From Auxenochlorella pyrenoidosa (lineage: Eukaryota > Chlorophyta > Trebouxiophyceae > Chlorellales > Chlorellaceae), in the NCBI GenBank assembly GCA_001430745.1, contig KQ482042.1, positions 2,264,273 through 2,297,433 of the forward strand: a stretch of 33,161 nt of DNA, written 5' to 3'. Below are positions 1 to 9,196 of this stretch, one piece after another. The notes under the pieces were generated by a model. The model worked only from the letters and a program-made list of their open reading frames with translations. It was not told the origin of the DNA and searched no databases. Numbering within the stretch: position 1 is the stretch's first letter; each line of letters opens with the position of its first letter. Both the position numbers and the translations under genes were made by a program.

Positions 1-580
1 TCGCAGGTACACTGTTGAGTTTGGCGTGGTGCTGGAGGGCGGCGAGGCCAGGGCCTTTGGCGCCGGCATCCTCTCATCCTATGGCGAGCTGCAGCACATG
101 GCGGCGGGGCGGGCGGAGATGCTGCCGCTGGACGTGTTCAGCCCGCTGCCACGCATCAGCTACAAGGTGGGAGGGAGGTGCAGGTTGATGACAGGGAAAG
201 GGGAGGGGCAGGGGCAGGAACAGGTGGTGAGAGCAGTGTCAATGCCGCGCCCTGCATCAGCTGTCGCTCAGAGAGCAGCTGAACAGGGTGCACACCCGAG
301 CAGCCCAACGCTGCTGCTGCTGCCTTTCATGTGGCCCGCGGCACCCTCTGGCCAGCCGTGCTCCCCTCCCTGGCTGGCCTACACCATGCCGCTGCCGGCC
401 CACTGAGCCGTGGCCCCATGCCCTCTCCCCCTCTCACTCCCGCAGGACGGCTACCAGCCGCGCTACTTTGTGCTGCAGTCGTTTGAGGAGGGCGCGGCGC
501 AGCTCAAGGCCTACTGCCGCTCCATGATGCACAGCATCCCAGATGAGGTGCGGGCAGCGGTGCAGCCGCACCTGCCGTGA
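1..580 (+). CDS. AAH: Aromatic amino acid (phenylalanine 4-) hydroxylase, C-terminal exons (5' partial)
   Basis: This is the 3' end of a gene for an iron-dependent hydroxylase that turns phenylalanine into tyrosine. Two exons are visible: from about 7 (codons in phase from 8) to 166, and 446-580, ending in TGA. The intron 167-445 is GT-AG. The first exon encodes YTVEFGVVLEGG, the core of the catalytic domain; its Glu (codon 17-19) matches the third iron ligand of the family (Glu330 in human PAH). It is followed by the GAGILSSYGELQH block. The last exon encodes the YFVLQSFEEG segment and a short tail without an obvious animal-type tetramerisation helix. Plastid enzymes of algae and non-flowering plants in this family are reported to use a folate cofactor. 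Whether this one does cannot be seen here. The regulatory and N-terminal parts lie outside the window. It converges on the membrane-protein gene that ends at 1286. Confidence 0.88.
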
Positions 581-1285
581 TGCCGCCGGGCCGTCAGGCG
601 GCGCGCCTGTGCGCCCAGCGCTCTACTTATCCTTCTCGACAGGCCCTCAGTTGGAGGTCGCACATACACAAGCGCCAGCCGCATTCGTGAAATTGTCTGT
701 TGCCCAGTGCCCGTCTCTCCTTGGGTGCCCCTGCCGGGCAGCCTGCTCACTTAGGCCAGCTGATGTACTGACCATCTGATTGAACCAGCCTGTTGCTCCT
801 TTCCTTTCGTAGCCCTGACCCTGTACCCGGCACGATGCTCTGGCATCAGTGTACACATGCTTGCCGCCATCAAACCTTGCGCCGCCTGCTCTGCTGTATC
901 ATAAAGCGGCTCCATGCCCATGAAGCACATGCCCATAAACACAAACACACACACACACACACATCAAACCACTGCATCCCTTCCCACCCCTGTTTTCCCC
1001 TCCGTCTCATCTTCCAATCCCTCTGATCAGGATCTGGCATTTGAAGACATGCAACAAAATCATGCTTGAAAAGAAGGACAGGAAAGCAGAGGCACAAGGG
1101 ATTGCAGGGCGGTCGTCTTGTTGTCGAAGGTGTTAAAAAAGGGGGCCGTATGCTGGAACTGAGGGGCCATTAGTGGTTGGGGTGCGAACAAGCGGCAGCA
1201 GGGTAGGGGTCTGATTGTTGGTCCGCTTATGCCAGGAACAGGGCAGCGCGCACGGAGGATTCATGCAGGGGCCCACTTGATTCAG
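581..1285. other. Convergent intergenic region / two 3' UTRs
   Basis: This stretch lies between the stop codons of the hydroxylase (+) and the membrane-protein gene (-). I see no conserved coding segment on either strand and no TGTAA motif for either gene. The only notable element is an AC microsatellite at 945-962. Confidence 0.6.
945..962. repeat. (AC)9 microsatellite
   Basis: Nine uninterrupted AC units sit in the convergent intergenic region, flanked by A/C-rich sequence (941-944). The tract is likely length-polymorphic. Confidence 0.9.
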
Positions 1286-2289
1286 TTAGGCTCTCTTGTA
1301 TGCGTACTGCGCGGCCCTCAGCCTCCGCAGGTCGGCGTCGGTTGCACCCAGCGTGACGCAGGCGAGGGCCATGAGCCCCACAAATGTGGGCGGCACAAGG
1401 GGCAGCCACAGCAGCCTCCACAGGCCCCCCTGCAGCACAGCACAGCGTGGGCAGCCCTGGCTCAGGAAGGGCGCGAAGCGCGGCACCCGCCAGGAGCTGC
1501 ACGGGTGCACGTGTGCACCACAGCAGCGCAGCAGGAGGCGCCCGTCCTGAACAGAGCATGCCTTGAACAGCCCCAAGCTCCCAAACAAGACCTGACGGCC
1601 ACATTGCAGCCATGGCCCGCGACCCACCAGCTGCACCTCCTCTATGTGCGCCACTCGCAGCATTGCAACGCTCCAGAAGACTGCCTGCAGCGCCGCCAGC
1701 CCCGCGGCAGCGCCCAGCAGCTTGCGCCAGGAGTGCCGGGGGAAGGACAGCACTGCCGTCACCGCCAGCAGCGCAGTGGCGGAGCCGGCGAGCTCCGCCG
1801 CCGCCAGCGACTGCGCCCGGATGACGCTGCGGAACCGCGCCTGGTGGGCCGTCTGCCAGGGGGCGGCCAGCTGCCGCAGGCCGAAGAAGAGGTAAAGCAC
1901 TGCCACCAGCACGCCCAGCAGGCTGAGCAGGGCCTTGGAGTAGTGCGCCGATCGAGCGGCGGCTCTCTCAAAGGCTTCTACAAAAACCCGCTGCTCCTGC
2001 TCATCCAGCAGGTCTGCATCCTGCAAATCCAGGGGTGAGCAACATGTGGGCGAGGCTGAGGATGGGAGGGATCCAGCGGGTGGGGCGCAGGCAGCACGAC
2101 TGGCGGCAGAGGTGGGCGGGGTTCGCCAACGAGCGGTGCGGCGACTGATCCGAGCTTCTCCAATACCTTGGGCAACCTCTTACTGGTCTCAAGCGGTAAG
2201 AACGTGCACCGCTTTGCCGAACTTGCCTGAAGCCTGTGCGCCTGCGGTGTCCTTTGTGAGGATGGAGCAGAGAACCTTCGACTGGCCAT
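1286..2289 (-). CDS. Predicted multi-pass membrane protein, unknown function
   Basis: I do not recognise the family. My model has three exons on the minus strand: 2289-2167 (ATG start, 41 codons), 2020-1628 and 1429-1286 (TAA), giving about 219 aa. Introns are 2166-2021 (GT-AG) and 1627-1430 (GT-AG, 198 nt). The N-terminus (MASRRFSAPSSQ) is rich in Ser, Arg and Ala, like a plastid transit peptide. An acidic/Gln stretch (DADLLDEQEQ) follows, then about four hydrophobic segments, beginning at KALLSLLGVLVAVLYLFFG and ending at LPLVPPTFVGLMALACVTL, and a basic C-terminus YAYKRA. The second intron has a length divisible by three and contains no in-frame stop, so its removal rests on the splice signals and on the less protein-like, Cys-rich translation it would give. 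The first exon is the least certain part. The gene lies tandemly downstream of argJ. Confidence 0.5.
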
Positions 2290-2507
2290 GATCACGTGCA
2301 TTTGCGCCCTAGCCCAGCCCAAACTGATCAATTGAGAGGCGGTCCCTGTCGGTGGCGCCCTGCTGGCGGGCCCATGACCTGATGAGAATGAGGCAAAATT
2401 CTGTTGGGCAGGCTGAACCCTGAACACTCTGTGCGGTGGTGAACACGGCTGAAAGCCTGCTGCAACCTAGAAATGCAGAAAACCTGGCTTGATAGACCGC
2501 TCGTGCA

Positions 2508-2512
2508 TTACA
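2508..2512 (-). terminator. TGTAA poly(A) signal for argJ
   Basis: TGTAA on the minus strand (TTACA on +), about 100 nt after the argJ stop codon. TGTAA is the usual green-algal polyadenylation signal. Confidence 0.65.
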
Positions 2513-2611
2513 GTAGGAGTGGCAAGTAGCGTTTGCAGTGCTGGTTCAGTCGCTGGTGCGCTCCAGTTCTCGGCGAGACGGCAAGGCGGCGAGGAAGCTG
2601 AGCCACAGCCC

Positions 2612-5600
2612 TCAGGTGGTGTACTCGGCATTGATCTGCAGCGAGGGAAGGCAAAGGGCAGTTGGGGGGGGGGGGGGGGGGGTGGCATGGGTCTGGGCAC
2701 CGCGACAGATGACAAGTGGTCCAGACATAGACAACATCTGCGAACCCTGCACTGGGCCCATTCCAGCTGTGGCTTGCCCTGGCGCACACCCATGCTACTT
2801 CGTCCCATCGCTGCGCCGACATTTGATCCACGCAAAAACAAGACCAGGCAGCGCCTCTGTCCTTGCCTTGACATAATCGTACGACAGGTCGCAGCCCCAG
2901 GCCATGCCGCGGCCAGGCCCATCACCAATGGAGACCTGCTCGCAGGGGGCGGGCACACGGTCGCGCCTGACAGCGCGAGCATGGCTGTGCTGCAACACGC
3001 GAACAGTCCAGCGAGGCATGGCGCGCACTGCTGGGGCGGCCCCGCGGCAGGGCGGCGCCACCGCGCCAGGCGTGCCTGGATGTTGACGGTGCCGTGCACG
3101 TCGGCGCGGCCCTTGAGGTAGGCCGAGGCCGCCTTCTCATCAAAGGGCAGCGGCTGGCCCTTGTCCATGAGCAGCGTGTCGCCCAGCTTGATGCGCACCG
3201 CGTCCTGGTTGTACTGCACCCCCGAGTAGCTGCAGGGGGATGAGGGGGGCGCGCGCAGGGGTGCGGCTAGCTTGATGACGCGCACCGTGTCCAGGCTGTG
3301 CTGAGCCCGCAAGTGCTGGCAGGGGAGGAGGGGCCGGGCAAAGAGCAGGAGACCCGCCTCCGCAGCACCACAGAGCACCCCCTCTGGGTAGCGACAGTCA
3401 CAGAGCAGAGGCAGCGGCCTGCATCCTCCGCTCGTACATGTGCAGCTGAAGGCAGGCAGGCCGCTGGCACGGCATGCTGTGGCACCTGCGGGTGAGACCT
3501 GCCACCCTCCGCTCTGCCCTCCCACCCCGCTGCGCAACCAGGACAGCCTGCTGCCCGTCCCCCCCTGCTCACCCCGCGGCAGCCGCGATGCGCCCCCAGT
3601 TGGGGTCGTGCCCAAAGATGGCCGACTTGGCCAGCGAGGAGCCGACCACCGACTTGGCGACGCGGTTGGCATCGGCGTCGGATGCTGCACCCAGCACCTC
3701 GCACTCGATCAGCACCGTGGCGCCCTCGCCGTCCCAGGCAATGGACTTGGCCAGGCCCTGCCGGGGGAGGGGGTGGGGGGGTGGGGGGTGGGGGGTGGGG
3801 GATGGGGGGTTGGCGATGGCTGTGCGCATGCAGCGCAGAAGGGCACACAACCTCTCATCCCCAACCTATGCTATGCAAGCCAGGGGCAGCTATGCTGCCC
3901 CTGGCTTGGGCCTGGGCAACGCTGCCGGCCCCCGGCATTTGCACAACCATGCCAAACCCGGCCCCAGCACAGGGCGGCCGGGCCCTGACCTGCAGCAGCG
4001 CCGTGAGCGCGGCCTCCAGCTTCTGCGCCTCTGGGCTGGCGGGGTCGCTGATCACTGCGGGGGGCGGGCAGGCTGCGGCAGTGTGGAGCACCGGCCGGCC
4101 CCGCGTGCAGCTGCCGCCACACAAATCCACCCAGCTGCACAACAGAATATACTGTTGGCAGGGCCGTACGCACAGGGAGCCTGGCAGGGGCTGCCAGGGA
4201 CTGCAGGGCTGCCCGCCCGCCTGTGTCACGCGCCCTGGTCCCCGCCCACGCACCCTCGCCGCCCGCTGCGCCGCTGGCCAGGCCGATGACGGTGTCGTTG
4301 GTGGAGGTGTCGCCATCCACTGTAATCTGCAGCGCGGGGGTCGGGGGCGGGGTGGGGCCAAGGGGACAAGGTAGAGTCCTTTGCCGGCCTGCCACTGGCT
4401 GACGTTGGCGCGGTCGCGGCCGGCCAGCATGCCTGTTGCACGCTGCGCAGCGGCCCTGCCTGCCATGCATGCAGCTGGCGCGGCGCCTGCCCCGGCGGGG
4501 CGTGCCTGGTTGAAGGAGTTGACGGCGCCGCGCTTGAACATGCCGCGCCAGACCTCGGGGGTCACGGGGGCGTCGCATGTGACCACCGACAGCATGGTGG
4601 CCCTGCAGGGGGGGCGCAGTCGTAAGGGGTTCACGAGCGTGGGCGGAGCGATGGCGGGGCGAGCCGGCAGGCAGCACGCCGGCCGTGTGCTGGGGCACAG
4701 GCCAGGCAGCGGCAGGGGGGTGGCCCCACGAACCGCTCGCGCTTGTCTGCCATTAGCGCCTGCCCATCACCTGCCACACCTGCCTGCCACCCTCCTGCTG
4801 GGCGGTGTCCCGACTCGGGGCCTCACACACGGCGGCCCCCCACCCCCCCCACCCCCCGCCCTCACATGTTGGGGTGGATCATGCCGGACCCCTTGGCGAT
4901 GCCGCCCAGCCGCACAGTCCGCCCGGCGCCCAGCTCCACCTCCAGGGCCGCCGACTTGCTGACCAGGTCGGTGGTGGTGATGGCCACGGCGGCGCGGTGC
5001 GCGTCCTCCGCGCCTCCGCCCAGCGCGCCGGCCAGGCGCGGCACCGCCGCCAGCAGGGCGTCCATCTTGATGCGCCGCCCAATGACACCGGTGGACTGCA
5101 GCAGGACGTCGTCGGCGGGGATGCCCAGCGCGGAGGCCACCGCGTCGGCAGAGGCCAGCGAGTCGGCGTAGCCCTGCTCGCCGGTGGCGGCGTTGGCCTG
5201 GCCCGCGTTCACCTGCGCAGCGCGGGGAGGGGGCCTGGGTTTGGTGCGCTGCAGGGGAGGGCACGCTGTAGGGTGCCTGGCCAGAGGCATCGACCTGGCC
5301 AGCATCAACACGCACGCGTGGGGGGAGCTCCGGCTGTGCGCGTTGGAGTGGATGATGAGCAGCCGGGCGTGGCGCAGCGCACATGTGATCCAGCGCGTGC
5401 CCCTCACCAGCACTGCGCGCACGGTGTCCTTCTTGCCCAGCACCTCCTTGCAGTAGGTCACGGGCGCGGCGCACATGACGTTGAGCGTAAACACACCCGC
5501 AGCCACGGCGGGGGTGTCGCACACCACCAGGGCCAGGTCGGCCTTGGTGCCCTTGGCCCGCAGGCTGCCATACATGCCTGCGCCGACGGCACCGGGGGCT

Positions 5601-6128
5601 CAGGCTCAGGCTGCGCCAGGGCAGTGCGCGTGGGATGCAGGGTGCGCTGCAGTTGTCCTCAAGGGCAGGACAATTGATGCCAACACGCCTATGGATAGCG
5701 CCCGACCAGGCGCGTGCAGCCTCCAGCTGTGTGCGCGCGGCCACCCACCCTGAGCCTTGAAGCCCTTGGGCGCGCACACGCAGCCCTCGACCTCCTTCCA
5801 GGGCCCCTCGGGGATCAGGATGGGGGCGGCCGGGATGCTAAAGTCACCGGGGATGTCGGCCGACTGCGCGCGCACCACCTGCTGGGCGCAGCGCGGTGTG
5901 CGCAGGCAGGGAGGTTCCTAGTGGTCAGCACAAGCAGTGAGGCGCTGACAGCGAGGATCAAGAACCGACCAGGCTGACGGCGCAGCACGGCATAGGCATT
6001 GTGCAGCATCCAGAGTCAGACGGCAGTGGAGGCTGCAAACACAGCCCCACCTCGCGCTGCCCCAGGTTGCGGCTTTTCCGGCTGGGCATTGCCAGGGGGC
6101 GCCCTGCGCAGCGCATAGGTGAGGACAT
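2612..6128 (-). CDS. argJ: Glutamate N-acetyltransferase / ornithine acetyltransferase (ArgJ), plastid-type
   Basis: The enzyme recycles the acetyl group from N-acetylornithine to glutamate in arginine synthesis. Eleven exons: 6128-6051, 5881-5749, 5577-5408, 5212-4866, 4602-4506, 4326-4254, 4054-3990, 3757-3573, 3229-3076, 2935-2867, 2635-2612; 1395 nt, 464 aa, close to plant homologues. Visible motifs are FSIPAAPI near the N-terminus, [14 protein letters not shown], the STGVIG oxyanion loop (Thr168-Gly169), [13 protein letters not shown] with the self-cleavage point before Thr245, [32 protein letters not shown] and a C-terminal INAEYTT. Cleavage would give the usual alpha and beta chains. 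The first exon (Ser/Arg-rich, transit-peptide-like) and its join at 6051/5881 are inferred; the other joins restore conserved motifs. Three introns need GC donors (4505, 3075, 2866). It is divergent from the GAT-like gene. Confidence 0.93.
2664..2682. repeat. G19 homopolymer (C19 on the transcribed strand)
   Basis: Nineteen consecutive G on the + strand. On the argJ transcript this is a C19 tract about 28 nt upstream of the last 3' splice site (exon 2635-2612), where a pyrimidine tract is expected. Such a run is prone to slippage and sequencing error. Confidence 0.9.
3763..3809 (+). repeat. G-tract cluster with G-quadruplex potential
   Basis: At least seven runs of five to seven G, separated by single A or T (or AT), lie just upstream, in transcript sense, of the 3' splice site of argJ exon 8 (exon starts at 3757 on minus). 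The + strand could fold into a G-quadruplex and the pre-mRNA carries the C-rich complement. Confidence 0.8.
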
Positions 6129-6701
6129 GCAGTCAGGCGCGTCGAGGCCGACTTGGCCGCACAGCGGCAGCGGATGTGTGCTGAGCAAACCAGGAAGCCT
6201 CTACCATATATGGCTGTGCAAGTACAGCAAGCTGGCCGACCTACCTGTCAGCAGCGCAGGGCGGCAGGCAGCAGCAAAGGCCCGCTGGCCTCGAGTCCGT
6301 TCAGCCGCCGCCGGTGCCGCTGCCTGCCAGAGGCTGGCGGCGCAGCTGAGGGCGGATGCCATCGTCCGTCAATCAATCTATTGGTAACGTCGGTGAGTAA
6401 GCTGGGCCGCCTTGCAAGCCGCACTGAAACCCTGGCCTGCCTGTTTGATGGTGGCCCCTGCGCTCCACGGCACTGGAGACGCCTCGGGCAGTTGAGGGGT
6501 CACCGATGGTGTGCAGATGCGATGGGGGAGGGGCCGATGGCCGGACTCATGGCCCCTGCTGCCACATGCTGTGAAGGGCTTTGCAAGAGGCGGAACTTGT
6601 TCTCCCCCGCTGCTTGCAGTCCTTGCAGCGCTGATCCAAGGCATTCCCAGACCTCTCCCGACTGCATACGTCCTGCCAGCAGCGTAGAGGAGTCAGTCAC
6701 T
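6129..6701. promoter_or_regulatory. Shared divergent promoter region of argJ and the GAT-like gene
   Basis: About 570 nt separate the two start codons, which face away from each other, so both 5' UTRs and promoters must lie here unless an unseen non-coding first exon exists. I see no clear TATA box or defined operator. I see no convincing extra gene in it. Confidence 0.55.
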
Positions 6702-8199
6702 ATGAGCAACTTCAAGAGCAAGCTGGAGAGCTTCCAGAACAGATTCAAGAGCCTTTTGGGCGCTCGAGCTCAGGTAGGAACGTTGGGAGTGGGTCTAGGG
6801 GCCGCCGATTGGGCGCGCGGGGCCGCGAGATCACCTGAGGGTGAGTGCTCCTTCACCCCACTACCCACTTCCCTTCTTCGCAGGGCTACGACGAACTGAA
6901 CACGCTGGAGCGGCCCCTAGTCTCGGATGCCCACGAGCAGGAGGAGTATGAGAGGCAGCACGGCGTCAGCGCGCCTGGCGCCGCCGCCGGCTTCCGGCCC
7001 GCGCCAGGCGGATACGGAGGCTACGCGCCGCCCCCAACCAGCGCCGGCGCGGCAGGCTACCCACCCCAGGGCTATGGCACCATGCCGCCGGCAGCCGCTG
7101 GCGTGCAGCGCACCTCGGCGCAGCCGCTGCCTTCGCAGGTGCGCGGTGCGGGCTGCCAGTTGCCAGCGAGCGCACCTCTGCTGGGACAGGCAGAGAGCGA
7201 GCTGGAATGCATGCCCCTTGGAGGCGCTCTTTTATTAGCGCTGCTTTGTTCGAGTCTCCACCTGGCCAGCCTGCCGATAGAGAGGCCTCCCCATGCTGCT
7301 CACCTGTTTGGGTGCACGCGCTGCGTGCTCTGTCTCGCATCCGCTTGAGCACGCTGGCATGCGTCCGCTTAGCGGCTCCACCCCGGCCAGGGCCGCCGAT
7401 CCCCACACATTCGCACGCCCAGGTGCCCCGTGCCTAATGCTGCATGGCGCTGCCCGGCCTCTGCCCCCCCCCCCCCCTTGGCTGCAGTCTGACGAGCTGC
7501 AGGAGCTGTCTGTGCTGGCCCGGGACGCCGCGGAGATCCTGTGGGAGATGGTGGCCATGGGCGAGGGCGGCGCCGCGGTGGAGGACATGAAGAGCAAGGG
7601 GCGGCAGCTGCAGGCGCAGCTGCGCGGCGCCATCAGCGACTTCCAGGTGCGCGCGCCAGTGGAGGCACGTGCTGCTGGGGCCTGAGCGTGCTCCCCGGAG
7701 CCATCAGTCTGCCCAGGGAGTCGCAGCCGCCAGCAACGGCGCTCCTGTGCCACAGCAAGCTGCCATGAGGGCTCGTCTGCCTTGCTCGGCGCTGCATGCT
7801 TGCTTGGCCCTGGTTCCTGCCAGGTTGCATGGCTGCGGGGACGAAGCTGGTGTCTGAGCCCACACCGCAATGCAAAACTTGGTTGTGTATCGCAGCGCCC
7901 CCCCCCTCCCCCCGCCTACGTGCCGGCAGCCCAGCCCAGCTGTCCGAATTCTCCTGCCCCTCCCCCCATCCGCCTGTAACGCCGCACAGGGCGGCGACGA
8001 GGCGCTGTTTGCGCGCGCCTTTGAGTCCTTCGACATGCTCAGCCGCTGCTTGGACGAGCAAGACGCGCCAGCGGCGGCGGCTGCAGCGCCTGCCACCGCA
8101 GCGCCCGCAGCCACGCTGGCAGCGCCGCCGGGCACGGCAGCGCCGGCGCCGGCCAGCCGGCCCCCGGCCGACGAGCCCCCGCTCATCAGCTTTGACTGA
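6702..8199 (+). CDS. GAT-domain-like protein, probable endosomal/clathrin adaptor
   Basis: Four exons: 6702-6773, 6884-7138, 7488-7646, 7990-8199; 231 aa. All introns are GT-AG and phase 0. Residues 1-24 form a short basic amphipathic segment. Residues 25-109 begin with an acidic stretch (DELNTLERPLVSDAHEQEEYE) and continue into a Gly/Pro/Tyr/Ala-rich, disordered-looking part. Residues 110-190 are predicted helical: a helix from ELQELSVLARDAAEILWEM, then DMKSKGRQLQAQLRGAI, then ALFARAFESFDMLSRCLDE. The length and the final helix resemble the GAT three-helix bundle of TOM1/GGA proteins, which binds ubiquitin and trafficking partners. After an Ala/Pro-rich linker the protein ends in PPLISFD, similar to clathrin-box-like tails. 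A VHS domain, usual before GAT in plant TOL proteins, is absent. The assignment is by pattern only; another helical-bundle family is possible. Confidence 0.6.
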
Positions 8200-9196
8200 G
8201 CTGCCCTCGGCGGGAGCTTCCCCACCTGCGGCGCGAAAGCAGGCACTGGCTGTGCACCCTCTGCTCCCGCGCCCTCCACCTCTGCACTCTGCTGGGCTCT
8301 AGGCCGCTCGACCGTGTGCCCGTGTGTTTGCTGTATCCTCTGTTGCACTCCTCTGTTGTATTCCTGCGCCTCTGCTGTCCATCGCCCTCTCTCTGCTGCT
8401 TGCGGCTATGTGCTCCCTTGCAGTCTGGCACACCTGCTCCCCCTCTGTCCTCCCTGGTGTGGTTGTCTGGATTTTGGTACTGCTGCTTTCTCGCTTCCTG
8501 TGCTGCCTGACGCGCCCTCCCTGTCGGCATTGCCTGCCTCCCTTTTGCCTCTGCATTGGAGGCATGTTACAAACGGGCCTTCCACATCCAAACATAGATG
8601 GGCAGTGTTATGGCGACTTCATGGGCATGCAGCCGCTGAAACACACGATGACGGGCGGTCAAGCTGTACAGGTGATGGACGACTATGTGATCGCAGCAGC
8701 AGAGGTGCAGTGGCCCTCATCCTGCCACTGGAGTGGAGCACAAATCCCTGGTTTCTGCAAAGACGCCCATTCCAGCTGCACGGCATCAGCGTCCAGCACC
8801 CGCGCTCTGCTGTTCATGTTCACAGTACCACCTCTTCACCCCTGCGCTGTTTGGGTTTGCCTGTCTGTTCGTCTGTTGAAGGTCTCTGCTGTCTGCCTGC
8901 CTGCCAAGTCCAGCGCGCTGCTGGCGGCGGCAGCGCATGCACGTTGTGCCGCTGCTACGCTGCTGATGCGCTGCCGACTTGAGTTCAAGTTCCCTGTGTT
9001 GCTGAATGATCCGGGTTCAAAGGGGTTTTCCAGAGCATGTGCACAGCATGAGGCTGCCCGCTAGGGGATGACACAGCAAAAGGCTTGGCAGCGGTACCCC
9101 ATACCCTGACCAGGCACTGCCCTGAAGCACCCGCCGGGGTGCGGTCCTGCGGGTGATACCAGTGCTGCAGGCAGCTTTTGCCAAAATGTCGGGCGT
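8200..9196. other. Convergent intergenic region / long 3' UTRs
   Basis: Nearly 1 kb lies between the stop codons of the GAT-like gene (+) and the transporter (-). A long open frame on + (8324-9064) has Cys/Leu-rich, low-complexity content and no conserved motif, so I do not call it. A minus-strand TGTAA at 8567-8571 suggests the transporter mRNA has a 3' UTR of about 630 nt. Confidence 0.55.
8567..8571 (-). terminator. TGTAA poly(A) signal, probably for the transporter
   Basis: The only minus-strand TGTAA found between the transporter stop codon (9197) and the GAT-like gene. The distance of about 630 nt is long but not unusual for green algae. Confidence 0.45.

Noticed and set aside
8985..9045. 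tRNA T-loop-like GGGTTCAAAG near 9013
   Set aside because: The flanking bases cannot form a T-stem and no acceptor stem is present.
8324..9064. 246-codon open frame on + between the GAT-like and transporter genes
   Set aside because: Cys/Leu/Ala-rich with no motif, lying in the 3' UTR interval of two convergent genes. The first half reads as translated pyrimidine-rich DNA.
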